37,334 nt of DNA from an uncultured SAR116 cluster alpha proteobacterium (GCA_902595515.1 CACJQK010000013.1:1-37334), one strand, 5' to 3'; counted from the stretch's first letter, positions 19,113 through 28,238 are shown. The notes: generated by a model not told the origin, from the letters alone. Made by a program: numbers and translations.

Positions 19113-19400
19113 TTAACCCATTATTCCCATGATATCGCTTTCTTTCATGATCAAAAGATCTTTACCATCAAGCTTAACTTCGGTACCGGACCATTTCCCA
19201 AAAAGTACAACATCACCTTCTTTTACATCTAAAGGTTGAATCTTTCCAGTCTCGTCACGTGCTCCAGAGCCTGCCGCAATAATCTTACCTTGCATTGGTT
19301 TTTCTTGTGCTGAATCTGGAATAATTATTCCACTAGCTGTTTTCTCCTCTGCTTCGAGACGCTCAACAACAACTCTGTCGTGAAGTGGCCTAAACTTCAT
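19113..19400 (-). CDS. groES: 10 kDa chaperonin GroES
   Basis: GroES, 95 residues, the heptameric lid of GroEL. The full family pattern is visible: [15 protein letters not shown] at the N-terminus, the mobile loop [33 protein letters not shown] and [24 protein letters not shown] lies seven bases before the ATG, a strong ribosome site. It heads the groESL operon behind a sigma32-like promoter; no CIRCE element was found. Confidence 0.99.
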   Translation of the reverse strand: MKFRPLHDRVVVERLEAEEKTASGIIIPDSAQEKPMQGKIIAAGSGARDETGKIQPLDVKEGDVVLFGKWSGTEVKLDGKDLLIMKESDIMGIMG

Positions 19401-19460
19401 GCCTTTTCTCCCTTATAAAAATGTTAAAGTTAAACAATAAATACATTATTGATGGAGCTT

Positions 19461-19489
19461 AAATAGTGTAATTGAATGTAACTTTCAAG
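19461..19489 (-). promoter_or_regulatory. Sigma32-like heat-shock promoter of groESL
   Basis: On the minus strand CTTGAA (19489-19484) is followed after 15 bases by CACTATTT (19468-19461), resembling the heat-shock consensus CTTGAA and CCCCATTT or the alphaproteobacterial C-Y-TAT form. Start of transcription would be roughly 55 bases before groES. The -35 match is perfect; the -10 match is partial. Confidence 0.5.
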
Positions 19490-19515
19490 ATAAAATAAAA
19501 AAAATATTTAAAATA

Positions 19516-19545
19516 TTGCTTTTAAGATAAAACATCACATATACA
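19516..19545 (+). promoter_or_regulatory. Candidate promoter for ctaA
   Basis: TTGCTT (19516-19521) and TATACA (19540-19545) are 18 bases apart, about 22 bases before the ctaA ATG. It is divergent from the groES promoter. The match is moderate in AT-rich DNA. Confidence 0.35.
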
Positions 19546-19567
19546 TAAAAAAAAGTGTTAATCCAAA

Positions 19568-20578
19568 ATGAACTCAATTTCAAATCAAACATATATAAAT
19601 ACATGGCTGTACACTACTATCGTAATGGTAGTTTTGATGATACTAATTGGCGGTATTACTAGGTTGACAGATTCTGGTTTATCAATGGTGGAATGGAGAC
19701 CAATTTGGGGGTTTTTACCACCTATTACTGATGGAGAGTGGAAAAGGGTTTTCTCACTTTACATGAATTCGCCAGAATATATTTTTAAAAATCAAGGAAT
19801 GAGCATCATAGAATTCAAAAAAATTTTTTTTTGGGAATACTTTCATAGATTATGGGGAAGGTTAATCGGAATAGTTTTTATTATTCCGTTAATTATTTTT
19901 TATTTGTTTAATAAAATTCCGAATTCAATTTTATTAAAATTATTAACTATTTTGTTTTTAGGAAGTTTACAGGCAATCATAGGCTGGTGGATGGTAAAGT
20001 CTGGTCTTGTGAATGATCCTTCAGTTTCACAATATCGTTTGGCTATCCATTTATCTAATGCATTGTTAATATTATTCCTTTTAATTTGGACTTTATTAGA
20101 ATTTAAGGATGGTCAATCTAAAATTAAATTAGACTTCAGTTTCATAATTTTTTGTTTCTTATTTACAACAATTATCGCTGGTGCATTTGTTGCTGGAATG
20201 GACGCTGGCTTGATGTACAACGAATACCCTTTAATGGGATATAGTTTTATCCCAGAAAATTATGGTGAAAATGGATTTTTAGATCCATTTGAAAATCCTG
20301 CCTCAGCTCAGTTTCATCACAGACATATAGCTTTATTCACTACAATTTGTGTGCTGATATATTGCTACAGAAACTATACACAAAGTAGTGATGGAATTGT
20401 TAAAAAATACTCCCTGTTTATGAGTGCAATAGTATGTTTCCAATTTTTCTTAGGAATATTTACCTTAATTAATATGGTTCCAATTTACTTGGGAGCTCTT
20501 CATCAAACTGGAGCAGTTATTTTATTCATATTTCTTACAATTATAATGCATAGATTGAATATAATTAGACTTAATTAA
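19568..20578 (+). CDS. ctaA: Heme A synthase (COX15/CtaA type 2)
   Basis: CtaA oxidises heme O to heme A for aa3-type cytochrome oxidase. The 336-residue protein has about eight membrane helices. Heme-ligand candidates are His93 in EYFHRLWGR, His161 in AIHLSNA, the His250-His253 cluster in FHHRHIA and His312 in [27 protein letters not shown] near the N-terminus and [16 protein letters not shown] are typical of the alphaproteobacterial/mitochondrial COX15 form, which lacks the cysteine pair of Gram-positive CtaA. It implies an aerobic respiratory chain with a heme A oxidase. The last eight bases overlap the aspS 3' end. Confidence 0.96.
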   Translation: MNSISNQTYINTWLYTTIVMVVLMILIGGITRLTDSGLSMVEWRPIWGFLPPITDGEWKRVFSLYMNSPEYIFKNQGMSIIEFKKIFFWEYFHRLWGRLIGIVFIIPLIIFYLFNKIPNSILLKLLTILFLGSLQAIIGWWMVKSGLVNDPSVSQYRLAIHLSNALLILFLLIWTLLEFKDGQSKIKLDFSFIIFCFLFTTIIAGAFVAGMDAGLMYNEYPLMGYSFIPENYGENGFLDPFENPASAQFHHRHIALFTTICVLIYCYRNYTQSSDGIVKKYSLFMSAIVCFQFFLGIFTLINMVPIYLGALHQTGAVILFIFLTIIMHRLNIIRLN

Positions 20579-20599
20579 GTTTGGTTTTTTTGTCTAATT
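20563..20599. repeat. Inverted repeat at the ctaA/aspS convergent overlap
   Basis: AATTAGAC (20563-20570) and GTCTAATT (20592-20599) form an eight-base inverted repeat around a 21-base loop containing a T run. It spans the shared 3' ends of ctaA and aspS. It is not a standard terminator because the T run is inside the loop; it may still affect RNA ends. Confidence 0.4.
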
Positions 20600-22340
20600 T
20601 AATACCTAATTCTTTTAATTGAAGTTCGTTTATTTCGTTTGGTGCGTTCATCATCAAATCTTCTGCTTTACCAGTCATTGGAAATAAAATTACTTCTCTT
20701 ATATTTGGTTCATCAGCTAATAACATTACAATACGATCAATACCTGGAGCTATACCTCCATGAGGAGGTGCACCAAATTTAAAAGCATTAATCATGGCTG
20801 GAAATTTATTGTCAACAACCTCGGGCTTGTGACCAGCAATTTCGAAAGCTTTATACATTATTTCAGGAACATGATTTCTTATAGCACCAGATGAAAGCTC
20901 AATTCCATTACAAACTAAGTCGTATTGATATGCGAGAATATCTAGTGGATTTTCATTCAACAATGCTTCCATACCTCCTTGTGGCATAGAAAAAGGATTA
21001 TGAGAAAATTCTATTTTGCCAGTATTTTCATCTTTTTCAAACATAGGGTAATCTACTATCCAACAGAATTTAAATATGTTTTTTTCAATTAGTTCTCTGT
21101 CTATTGCAATTTTAACTCTGGCTTTTCCTGCTAAATTAGCTGCTTCACTCTCTGATGCACAAGAAAAGAACAGAGCATCTCCATCATTAAGGTTAAATAA
21201 GATCTTCATTTCAAGAGATTTTTCAATTCCCAATGCATTTGCAATTGGTCCTTTAGCAGAGTTTTCACTAAAAATAATATATCCCATTCCAGGCGCACCC
21301 TCTACTTGGGCCCAACTATTCATTCTATCAGCAACTGAACGTGAACCACAATTTGGACCAGGAATAGCTCTTACTACAGATCCATTTTCAATTGATTTTG
21401 CAAAAATAGTAAAACCAGAATTTCTGAAAATATCTGTTACATCTTGAATCTCAAGAGCAAATCTCAAGTCAGGTTTGTCATTTCCATATTTTAACATGGA
21501 ATCTTTATAAGTAATTCTTGGAAAAATCTCATCAATGCTTTTGTCTGAATATTTTTTAAATACTTCTTTAATCACAGGTTCTACAGCTTGAAAAACGTCT
21601 TCTTGTTCAACATATGACATTTCTAAATCAAGCTGATAAAATTCTCCAGGCGATCTATCAGCTCTACTATCTTCATCCCTAAAACATGGCGCTATTTGAA
21701 AATATTTATCAAAACCAGACACCATTATGAGTTGTTTAAATTGCTGAGGAGCTTGAGGCAAAGCATAAAACTTCCCTTTATTAAGTCTAGAGGGAACTAA
21801 AAAATCTCTCGCACCTTCTGGACTAGAAGCGGTTAAAATTGGTGTTTGAAATTCTAAAAATCCTAACTCTAACATTTTATTTCTAATAGTTTGAATAACA
21901 TTAGATCTTAAGACAATATTTTCATGAGGTCTACTTCTTCTTAAGTCTAAATATCTGAATTTTAATCTAGTTTCTTCGCCATAATCTTCATCCGAATTAA
22001 CTTGCAAAGGTAATGCTTTTGATTGTGAAATAATTTCTAATTCAGACAAATTTATTTCTATTTTACCTGTTGGTAAATTATCATTAATAGTTTCATCAGA
22101 TCTTTCCACCACTAATCCTGATACAGTTATTACACTTTCTAAAGGTATGCTTTCAAAAATGGAAAAATTCTTATTTGATGAATCAACAACAACTTGTGTT
22201 AATCCATAATGATCTCTAAGGTCTACAAATATTAACTGTCCATGATCTCTTTTTCTGTGTACCCAGCCTGATAATTTTACCTGATCGTTAACATTGTCAA
22301 TTCTTAATTCATTACATTTATGAGTTCTATATTTATGCAT
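20571..22340 (-). CDS. aspS: Aspartyl-tRNA synthetase (probably non-discriminating)
   Basis: A 589-residue bacterial class II AspRS with anticodon-binding OB fold (about 1-110), catalytic domain with motif 2 at F220-RDEDSRADR, the bacterial GAD insertion, and motif 3 [13 protein letters not shown] near the C-terminus. Residue His33 (KRDHGQLIF) occupies the position where E. coli AspRS has Leu30 and where, as I recall, non-discriminating enzymes such as that of Pseudomonas aeruginosa have His31. That suggests it also charges tRNA-Asn with Asp for later amidation by GatCAB. Ten bases separate its start from the DUF1289 stop, so it is the last gene of a leftward block. Confidence 0.96.
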   Translation of the reverse strand: MHKYRTHKCNELRIDNVNDQVKLSGWVHRKRDHGQLIFVDLRDHYGLTQVVVDSSNKNFSIFESIPLESVITVSGLVVERSDETINDNLPTGKIEINLSELEIISQSKALPLQVNSDEDYGEETRLKFRYLDLRRSRPHENIVLRSNVIQTIRNKMLELGFLEFQTPILTASSPEGARDFLVPSRLNKGKFYALPQAPQQFKQLIMVSGFDKYFQIAPCFRDEDSRADRSPGEFYQLDLEMSYVEQEDVFQAVEPVIKEVFKKYSDKSIDEIFPRITYKDSMLKYGNDKPDLRFALEIQDVTDIFRNSGFTIFAKSIENGSVVRAIPGPNCGSRSVADRMNSWAQVEGAPGMGYIIFSENSAKGPIANALGIEKSLEMKILFNLNDGDALFFSCASESEAANLAGKARVKIAIDRELIEKNIFKFCWIVDYPMFEKDENTGKIEFSHNPFSMPQGGMEALLNENPLDILAYQYDLVCNGIELSSGAIRNHVPEIMYKAFEIAGHKPEVVDNKFPAMINAFKFGAPPHGGIAPGIDRIVMLLADEPNIREVILFPMTGKAEDLMMNAPNEINELQLKELGIKLDKKTKLN

Positions 22341-22350
22341 TTGAAAATTC

Positions 22351-22542
22351 CTATAAATTAGAATTAAATTTCTTATAAGATCTTTTTTTTATCTCTTTCA
22401 TAATCTCTAAAGCTTTTTGATTATCTATCAGTGGCCAAATAGCGATTTCATCTGACGAACGAAGACATCCTAAACATAATTTACTTTTAGGATCAATTGA
22501 GCAAACTCCTACACAAGGACTAATTTTATTCATTTGACCCAT
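22351..22542 (-). CDS. DUF1289 cysteine-rich small protein
   Basis: A 63-residue DUF1289 protein. The pattern is C10-VGV-C14 and C23-L-G-C26 ([20 protein letters not shown]), followed by DEIAIW, a probable small metal- or cluster-binding fold. I chose the ATG at 22542 because AGAGG lies eight bases upstream of it. A longer frame from 22587 would overlap the DJ-1-like gene by 32 bases and adds a basic segment unlike the family. Function is not known. It sits between the DJ-1-like gene and aspS in the same orientation. Confidence 0.82.
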   Translation of the reverse strand: MGQMNKISPCVGVCSIDPKSKLCLGCLRSSDEIAIWPLIDNQKALEIMKEIKKRSYKKFNSNL

Positions 22543-22555
22543 TTCACATCCTCTT

Positions 22556-23113
22556 TTATTTATTATTTTCTTTGATAGCTTGCGCAAGCATTTCTAAGAG
22601 ATCATAAATACCTGATTCACCACTGGTTGCACTTATCAAATTGTTGTCTTTTACCGTTGGTTTATCAATGATTTCTGCACCAGCAGCAATTAAAAGAGCA
22701 CTATCCGCGTCTGATGCAGCAACTTTTCTACCTTTCGCCGCATCTATTGTTGTAAGTAAAATTGAGGACACACCCGCCAAAGCAACCGGTTCATTTTCTC
22801 TTAAAAAAGCCCTTAAAATTCTTCTTACATGAAGATCGTTACTCAAAGTTTCAATTTGATTTGCTCCACCTGGTACAATTAAAGCATCAAAATCTATAGC
22901 CAATGTCTCAGAAACTGGTTGATCAACAGGATAGGATAATCCCCATTTTTCTGATGCCCAACCATTAGTCGTACCAATATCTCGAGAAATTATAGTGTAA
23001 GAACCTTCAGCAGCTAAAATTGTTTTCTGTATTATTAAAAATTGTTCTTCATTAAAACCACTTGCTACCATCACAGCAATTTTTTTACCCTTAAACGCCG
23101 ATGTATTAGACAA
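22556..23113 (-). CDS. DJ-1/PfpI-fold protein lacking the elbow cysteine
   Basis: A 185-residue DJ-1/PfpI-fold protein, most like the C-terminal domain of large-subunit catalases and their stand-alone relatives. KIAVMVASGFNEEQF carries the conserved acidic residue (Glu22/Glu23), and DALIVPGGANQ is the strand-loop after helix three. The nucleophile elbow, usually A-x-C-H-G, reads VALAGVSS, with Ala113 at the cysteine position. It therefore should not have the protease, glyoxalase or deglycase chemistry of DJ-1 enzymes. A structural or ligand-binding role is more likely, as in catalase tails. It is upstream of the DUF1289 gene. Confidence 0.85.
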   Translation of the reverse strand: MSNTSAFKGKKIAVMVASGFNEEQFLIIQKTILAAEGSYTIISRDIGTTNGWASEKWGLSYPVDQPVSETLAIDFDALIVPGGANQIETLSNDLHVRRILRAFLRENEPVALAGVSSILLTTIDAAKGRKVAASDADSALLIAAGAEIIDKPTVKDNNLISATSGESGIYDLLEMLAQAIKENNK

Positions 23114-23185
23114 AATGCACTCCTAATTTTTTGTTTTAAATTCTATAAAAGATTTAGATTAGCTTATCAAGTAATCTAGTTAAAA

Positions 23186-24871
23186 TTAAATTTGCCACTT
23201 TACAGTTTTTTTATTTATGAAGGCAACAGTGAACAATAATAAGGTTGGAAACAATATTTGGAAAAATGTTGCAATTCCCAGATCTTGTTTAGAACCACTC
23301 AAAGCTAAATTTAGAGCCTCGACCGTCAAAGTTGTAATTCTACCCGCTCCTATAAAATAAACAGGTACATACAAAGCAAAAGAAACTATCATGCCTATTA
23401 CGAATGAAGTCATAAGAGAAGGTAAGACTAGTGGAATTTTTATCTTAAACAACCTAACTATTCTGTTTTTTCCTAGACTAGAAGCTACTTTTATATAATC
23501 AGATTTAACTTCTCTCATAGCTGGAGCAAGTATGATAAAACAATATGGTATAACATAAAATAATTGAACGAATATAAGTGGTATTAAAAAACTACTAAAA
23601 TTAAAAAATATTATAAAACTCTGTATTCCAATTAAAAAAGAAATTTGGGGAATAAATAAAGGAGTGAATATAATCCATTCTAATTGAGTTTTTGTTATGT
23701 TTAAATAGTCTAATAATTCAACCCACAAAATTATCAACGATATAGAAAGTAATGAAACCATCAAAGGAATGAATATAGAAATTAAAATCAATGATTTATT
23801 CTGATAATAAAAATTGAAAAAATTTTCTATGTTTAAATCATTTGGAAAAAAATTTGGAAAGTACCAATTTTCACTGAATCCCCACAAAATAGAACAAATT
23901 ATACCCATAAAAGATAATAAAAATAAAATCACGCTAAAACATAAAATAGTAATTTTCAAAAACTCTGATTTAAATGAAGTGATTTTTATAAAAAAAATAT
24001 AAAAGAATTTTAATTTAATAATTTTCTCAAAAAAAATCCAAAGTATAAGTAAAATTATGATTATAAATAATTGAATTAAAGATAAATTTGAAGCTATGAA
24101 GAATGATTCTATATCTGAAGATTGAAAGATTTGCAAAATTCGTACTGATAAAGTGGAAGGAGTTGATGGTGCCAAAAGTAAAGACATATCAACCACTGAT
24201 GACGAAAATGCAATGATTATAAATACAACAAGTCTAATTTTTTTGTAAATGATTGGAAATATTAATATAAACCAAGTAGAAAAACTCGAGTGCTGAAATG
24301 ATTTTCCCAAATCAAAAAATTTCGTTGAAGAAAACTCCCTCAAAGCTGATAACGATACCAATACTAAAAATGGAATTTCTTTAAGCATCAGTCCTAATAT
24401 TAAAAGAAAACCATATTCATCTGGAAATAAATAAGTGTTCGGAGGTCTGTAAAAACCCGTTAACCAAGGTGAAACAGATCTTAACAATAATCCACTTGGA
24501 GATAAGAGAAAGATTAAACCAATAGCCATTGTAATGTGTGGTAGAGCAATTAATGGTGATATGAAAATTCTAAGATAACTATAAATTTTAGTTTTAAAAA
24601 AATATAAAAGAATGACTTGAGAAAAAAATAATGCTAAAGCAGTTGAAACTAAACCAGTAAATATTGACAATAATATTGACTTATATATCCCTGGAATATT
24701 CATTGATATATAAAAGTAATTTAAGCTAAGTTCACCTTTACCTAGAGTTGGTAAATAATTAAATGATGGTAAAAAAAAACCTAAAAAACCAAACAATATA
24801 GGTAAAGTGATAATTATTCCAATAAAGCCTATTGAAACTTTGGAAAGGAGCCGACAAAAATTATTTACCAT
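23186..24871 (-). CDS. YnjC-like ABC transporter permease (fused two-domain)
   Basis: A 561-residue integral membrane protein with about twelve helices in two halves, each a binding-protein-dependent permease domain. The second half has a clear EAA loop, REVKSDYIKVASSLGKNR, before a FKIKIPLVLPSL segment; the first half has a degenerate one around REFSSTKFFDLGKSF. This duplicated layout is that of ThiP, FbpB and YnjC permeases. The pairing with a YnjB-like binding protein eight bases upstream indicates the ynjBC group. The substrate is unknown. No ATPase gene follows; the next gene downstream is the DJ-1-like one. Confidence 0.86.
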   Translation of the reverse strand: MVNNFCRLLSKVSIGFIGIIITLPILFGFLGFFLPSFNYLPTLGKGELSLNYFYISMNIPGIYKSILLSIFTGLVSTALALFFSQVILLYFFKTKIYSYLRIFISPLIALPHITMAIGLIFLLSPSGLLLRSVSPWLTGFYRPPNTYLFPDEYGFLLILGLMLKEIPFLVLVSLSALREFSSTKFFDLGKSFQHSSFSTWFILIFPIIYKKIRLVVFIIIAFSSSVVDMSLLLAPSTPSTLSVRILQIFQSSDIESFFIASNLSLIQLFIIIILLILWIFFEKIIKLKFFYIFFIKITSFKSEFLKITILCFSVILFLLSFMGIICSILWGFSENWYFPNFFPNDLNIENFFNFYYQNKSLILISIFIPLMVSLLSISLIILWVELLDYLNITKTQLEWIIFTPLFIPQISFLIGIQSFIIFFNFSSFLIPLIFVQLFYVIPYCFIILAPAMREVKSDYIKVASSLGKNRIVRLFKIKIPLVLPSLMTSFVIGMIVSFALYVPVYFIGAGRITTLTVEALNLALSGSKQDLGIATFFQILFPTLLLFTVAFINKKTVKWQI

Positions 24872-24878
24872 TTATGAC

Positions 24879-26123
24879 CTAATTATTTGAGCCATATTTT
24901 TCTATCCACCCTTCTTCTATGATTTTAACCCAAGAGGGATGTGGCTCCTCCAGTTTCATTGCTAACTCTTCATTTGAAAGTGTTGCAACACCTCTTGGAA
25001 GAGAAATAAATTTATTTTTCCAATTTTTATCTAATTTTGCTACTGAAATAATACTTGGGTCACCCCAAAAAGTCTTGTCTTGTTTTTTTAATTGAGCTTC
25101 CGGTGATATCAGGAAATTGACAAAGATTTTAGCAGCATTTTTTTTACCAGAGTTATACGGAATTGCTAAAAAATGGACGTTAGCAAGAGTTCCATCTTTA
25201 TGTATGTAACTTCTTACAGTGTTAGGTAACTTTCCTTCAGAAATTGCATTTGAAGCGTGTGCTATATTAAATGCCATTCCAAAGTCAATTTCTCTTTCAG
25301 CAACTAATTCTGTTAAAGCTAAATAATTAGAAGGGTAATTTTTACCTTCTCTCCACAAATATGGAGTTGTCTCATCTAACCATTTCCATAACGGAATTAG
25401 GGCATCTTTATGCTTTTGAATATTATACTCTGATTTCAACAGATTTTTATCATCAATTAACTCAATTAAAATTTGTTTTAAAAAACTAGTCCCTATAAAA
25501 TCTGGTGGTTGAGGAAAAGTAAACCTACCCTTGTTTCTGATTATATATTCTTTTAATTCAGGTGCTGATCTTGGTGGTGATTTAATGTATTTACTATCAT
25601 AATAAAAATTTAATTGTGAAACTCCCCAGGGCATCTCCATACCTTCTGTGGGAACCCCAAAATCATTTAACAAACTAGAGTTGTTTTCAAAATCTAAATA
25701 CTTAGAATTTGGCAAGTCTCTAACCCAATTTTCAGAAAGAAGCATATTATTTTTCTTCATTACTGAAAAATTTTCTCCATTAATCCATACTAAGTCGACA
25801 GCTCCATTATTATCTTTTTTAACATTTTTTTCTGATAAAATTCTTGCTACTACATTAGCAGTATCAGATACTTTGACATGTTTAACTGTTATGTTATATC
25901 TTTTTTTTACTTCATCTGAAGCCCATTTTATATATGAATTAATATTCTTAGCCCCACCCCATGCATGAAAAAAAATTGTTTGCCCAGATTCTTTGTTAGC
26001 TTTTATGCCCCAATCATTTTTCTTTTCTGTGGCATTAGAGACAGGACTAATTATAAAGAAAACAAAAATAAAAAAACATTTTGAAATTATTTTAGCTACA
26101 TTCTCAACTGATTTTAAAAACAT
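24879..26123 (-). CDS. YnjB-like periplasmic ABC substrate-binding protein
   Basis: A 414-residue exported binding protein. The signal peptide occupies about residues 13-32, with cleavage likely after SNA before TEKKND. FFHAWGGAKNINSYIKWAS and VDLVWINGENFSVM closely match what I remember of E. coli YnjB (NAWGGD and VDLLWVNGENF). YnjB-type proteins belong to the iron/thiamine/spermidine binding-protein class, but their ligand is not established. GAGGGA lies seven to eight bases before the ATG at 26123. It is the first gene of the leftward block. I found no TPP riboswitch in the 112-base upstream gap. Confidence 0.85.
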   Translation of the reverse strand: MFLKSVENVAKIISKCFFIFVFFIISPVSNATEKKNDWGIKANKESGQTIFFHAWGGAKNINSYIKWASDEVKKRYNITVKHVKVSDTANVVARILSEKNVKKDNNGAVDLVWINGENFSVMKKNNMLLSENWVRDLPNSKYLDFENNSSLLNDFGVPTEGMEMPWGVSQLNFYYDSKYIKSPPRSAPELKEYIIRNKGRFTFPQPPDFIGTSFLKQILIELIDDKNLLKSEYNIQKHKDALIPLWKWLDETTPYLWREGKNYPSNYLALTELVAEREIDFGMAFNIAHASNAISEGKLPNTVRSYIHKDGTLANVHFLAIPYNSGKKNAAKIFVNFLISPEAQLKKQDKTFWGDPSIISVAKLDKNWKNKFISLPRGVATLSNEELAMKLEEPHPSWVKIIEEGWIEKYGSNN

Positions 26124-26235
26124 TTAGATTTCCCTCATAGATTGTTCTTGAATAGACAAATATTGATATTAGATGTATTAAGGTTAATTTAGTTACTATC
26201 CGCAGAATACTCAACATAGAATTAGCAATATTATA

Positions 26236-26520
26236 ATGAATGCTCTCTTGATACTGATAAATGAAATTATAACACTCTATTTATATACATTATTTATTTA
26301 TGTTATAATGAGCCTTCTGATACAATTTCAAATGATTAATAGTTACAACAAAATTATTAATACAATTTTTCGTGCCCTAATATCTTTGCATGAACCTTTG
26401 TTAGGAAAAATTAGACAGTTTATACCATCTCTTTCAGGAATAGATTTATCACCTGTAATAGTAATTCTTTTGTTAAGTTTTTTAAAAAACTTGATTCAAG
26501 ATTATAGATTAGGATTATAA
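26236..26520 (+). CDS. YggT family membrane protein
   Basis: A 94-residue YggT-family integral membrane protein with two hydrophobic segments at about residues 12-35 and 72-90, separated by the family signature EPLLGKIRQFIPSLSGIDLSPVI. YggT proteins are linked to osmotic tolerance and, in some bacteria, to cell division. The gene is first in a rightward block of yggT, folD and the HIG1-domain gene. Its start ATG lies 112 bases from the divergent YnjB-like gene. Function is a family inference. Confidence 0.9.
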   Translation: MNALLILINEIITLYLYTLFIYVIMSLLIQFQMINSYNKIINTIFRALISLHEPLLGKIRQFIPSLSGIDLSPVIVILLLSFLKNLIQDYRLGL

Positions 26521-26528
26521 ATTTATCA

Positions 26529-27449
26529 ATGACAATTATAAATAAAATAATTGATGGAAAGATGTATGCAAGAAAACTTTTAGAAGAAATTTATCCTCTT
26601 AGCAAAGGATTTTTAGATAATTTTAATCGCAAACCAAGCCTAACTGTGATTCAAGTCGGAGATAATCCAGCAAGTAGAATATATGTTAAAAATAAAATCT
26701 TAACAGCAAAAAAAAATGGTATAGAATCTAAAGAAATTTTACTTGCTTCTGATGTTTCTGAAGACGAATTAATACACCACATTTCAATTCTCAACAAAAA
26801 TGAAAATGTTGATGGTATTCTTGTTCAACTTCCACTACCAAAACATATTTCTGAAAAAAAAATTATTAATATTATTGATTCATCAAAAGATGTTGACGGG
26901 TTCCACCCAATTAATTTAGGTAAACTTTTCATGGGGGACTCAAAATTCATTCCGTGTACACCTTTAGGCTGTCTTTATATTTTAAAGCACGAAATTGGAG
27001 ATATAAAAGGAAAAAATGCTGTAATAGTAGGACGTTCAAACATTGTTGGAAAACCAATGGCGTCACTTTTACTATCTTCAGATTGCTCAGTCACAATTAC
27101 TCATTCAAGAACCAAAAACATTCAAGAGCATACTAGAAAAGCAGATATTTTAATTGTAGCAGTTGGTATCCCTGAAATGATTGATGAAAAATTTATTAAA
27201 CCAGGTGCAATTGTGATAGATGTTGGAATTAATAGATTGGAAACAAAAACTAGAGATAATATTAGTAATAAGGGAGTACTTGTTGGTGATGTCAAATTTG
27301 AAAAAGTCCTTAAAATTGCTAAAAAAATTACCCCTGTTCCAGGTGGAGTTGGGCCAATGACAATTGCATGCTTAATGCATAATACTATTAAGGCCGCCTA
27401 TATTAACAAAAAAATTGATTTTGTTAATGTCCTAGAAGGAATTTTATAA
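26529..27449 (+). CDS. folD: Methylenetetrahydrofolate dehydrogenase/cyclohydrolase FolD
   Basis: FolD, 306 residues, interconverts methylene-, methenyl- and formyl-tetrahydrofolate in the cytosol. The catalytic pair Tyr52 and Lys56 lies in RIYVKNK, the GILVQLPLP signature follows, and the dinucleotide-binding VGRSNIVGKPM and C-terminal PVPGGVGPMTIA motifs are intact. The stop codon shares one base with the start of the HIG1-domain gene (TAATG at 27447-27451), so translation is coupled. It is slightly longer than E. coli FolD (288 residues), with a C-terminal tail that looks unremarkable. Confidence 0.97.
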   Translation: MTIINKIIDGKMYARKLLEEIYPLSKGFLDNFNRKPSLTVIQVGDNPASRIYVKNKILTAKKNGIESKEILLASDVSEDELIHHISILNKNENVDGILVQLPLPKHISEKKIINIIDSSKDVDGFHPINLGKLFMGDSKFIPCTPLGCLYILKHEIGDIKGKNAVIVGRSNIVGKPMASLLLSSDCSVTITHSRTKNIQEHTRKADILIVAVGIPEMIDEKFIKPGAIVIDVGINRLETKTRDNISNKGVLVGDVKFEKVLKIAKKITPVPGGVGPMTIACLMHNTIKAAYINKKIDFVNVLEGIL

Positions 27450-27652
27450 TGGATTGGTTAAACATTACTTTATTTCTTTCTATGATATTAGTGGTTCTTA
27501 TTCTTGCTTGGGGCTTGATAACAATGGCTAGAGGTGGAGAATACAACAAGTCACATAGCAATATTTTAATGAGATACAGGATAATTTTTCAAGCGATAGC
27601 AATATTAATTTTTATATGCTTATTAATATATAAGAGATATTACAATGGTTAA
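27449..27652 (+). CDS. HIG1-domain twin-transmembrane protein
   Basis: A 67-residue membrane protein with two hydrophobic helices at about 6-26 and 46-63. The central loop TMARGGEYNKSHSNILMRYRII is the HIG1-type signature found in alphaproteobacterial and mitochondrial proteins that associate with respiratory complexes. It overlaps folD by one base and the cobalamin adenosyltransferase gene by eight bases, so all three are translationally coupled. A role near cytochrome oxidase or respiratory supercomplexes is inferred from mitochondrial relatives only. Confidence 0.88.
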   Translation: MDWLNITLFLSMILVVLILAWGLITMARGGEYNKSHSNILMRYRIIFQAIAILIFICLLIYKRYYNG

Positions 27653-28238
27653 ATTAAATAAAATTTATACCCGAACGGGCGATGATGGATCAACTGGGTT
27701 AACTGATGGAAGTAGAGTTCCAAAGCACTCACCTAGACCACAAGCATATGGTTCAGTTGATGAATTAAATTCCTCCTTGGGAATGGTATACTTTTGCTTA
27801 AACAAAGAAAATTCAAACTTACTTCATATTGAAATTAAAAATTTAATCAGAGATATTCAAAATGATTTATTTGATTTAGGTGCAGATTTAGCAACACCAA
27901 TATCGAAAGAAAAAGAAAAATATCCAGCACTTAGAATTAAAAAGGGACAAATTGATAAAATAGAAAATAATATAGACTATTATAATAAATCATTAAAACC
28001 TCTTAATTCCTTCATTTTACCAGGTGGGTCAGAAGCCTCTACTTTGCTACACCAGTCAAGAACAATAGCTAGAAGAGCTGAAAGAGACATTAGTTTACTT
28101 TCAAGCATAGAGGATATAAATATACAATCTTTAATTTACTTGAATAGATTGTCTGATTTATTATTTGTATTATGCAGAGTTTTAAACGAAAATGGATTAA
28201 AGGATGTATTATGGATACCAGGTTTGAATCAAAAATAA
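27645..28238 (+). CDS. PduO-type cob(I)alamin adenosyltransferase
   Basis: A 197-residue PduO-type ATP:cob(I)alamin adenosyltransferase that makes adenosylcobalamin. The ATP-binding N-terminus is TRTGDDGSTGLTDGSRV, followed by YGSVDELNSSLG; later LPGGSEASTLLHQSRTIARRAER and YLNRLSDLLFVLCR are family-diagnostic. It overlaps the HIG1 gene by eight bases and lies 24 bases before etfB. The HIG1-adenosyltransferase-etfBA order is common in alphaproteobacteria. It implies the cell uses adenosylcobalamin, whether made internally or imported. Confidence 0.95.
   Translation: MVKLNKIYTRTGDDGSTGLTDGSRVPKHSPRPQAYGSVDELNSSLGMVYFCLNKENSNLLHIEIKNLIRDIQNDLFDLGADLATPISKEKEKYPALRIKKGQIDKIENNIDYYNKSLKPLNSFILPGGSEASTLLHQSRTIARRAERDISLLSSIEDINIQSLIYLNRLSDLLFVLCRVLNENGLKDVLWIPGLNQK

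Noticed and set aside
19401-19567. CIRCE element upstream of groES
   Set aside because: No TTAGCACTC/GAGTGCTAA inverted repeat is present on either strand.
26124-26235. TPP or other riboswitch ahead of the YnjB-like gene
   Set aside because: The 112-base gap is AT-rich and lacks conserved riboswitch core motifs or a terminator hairpin.
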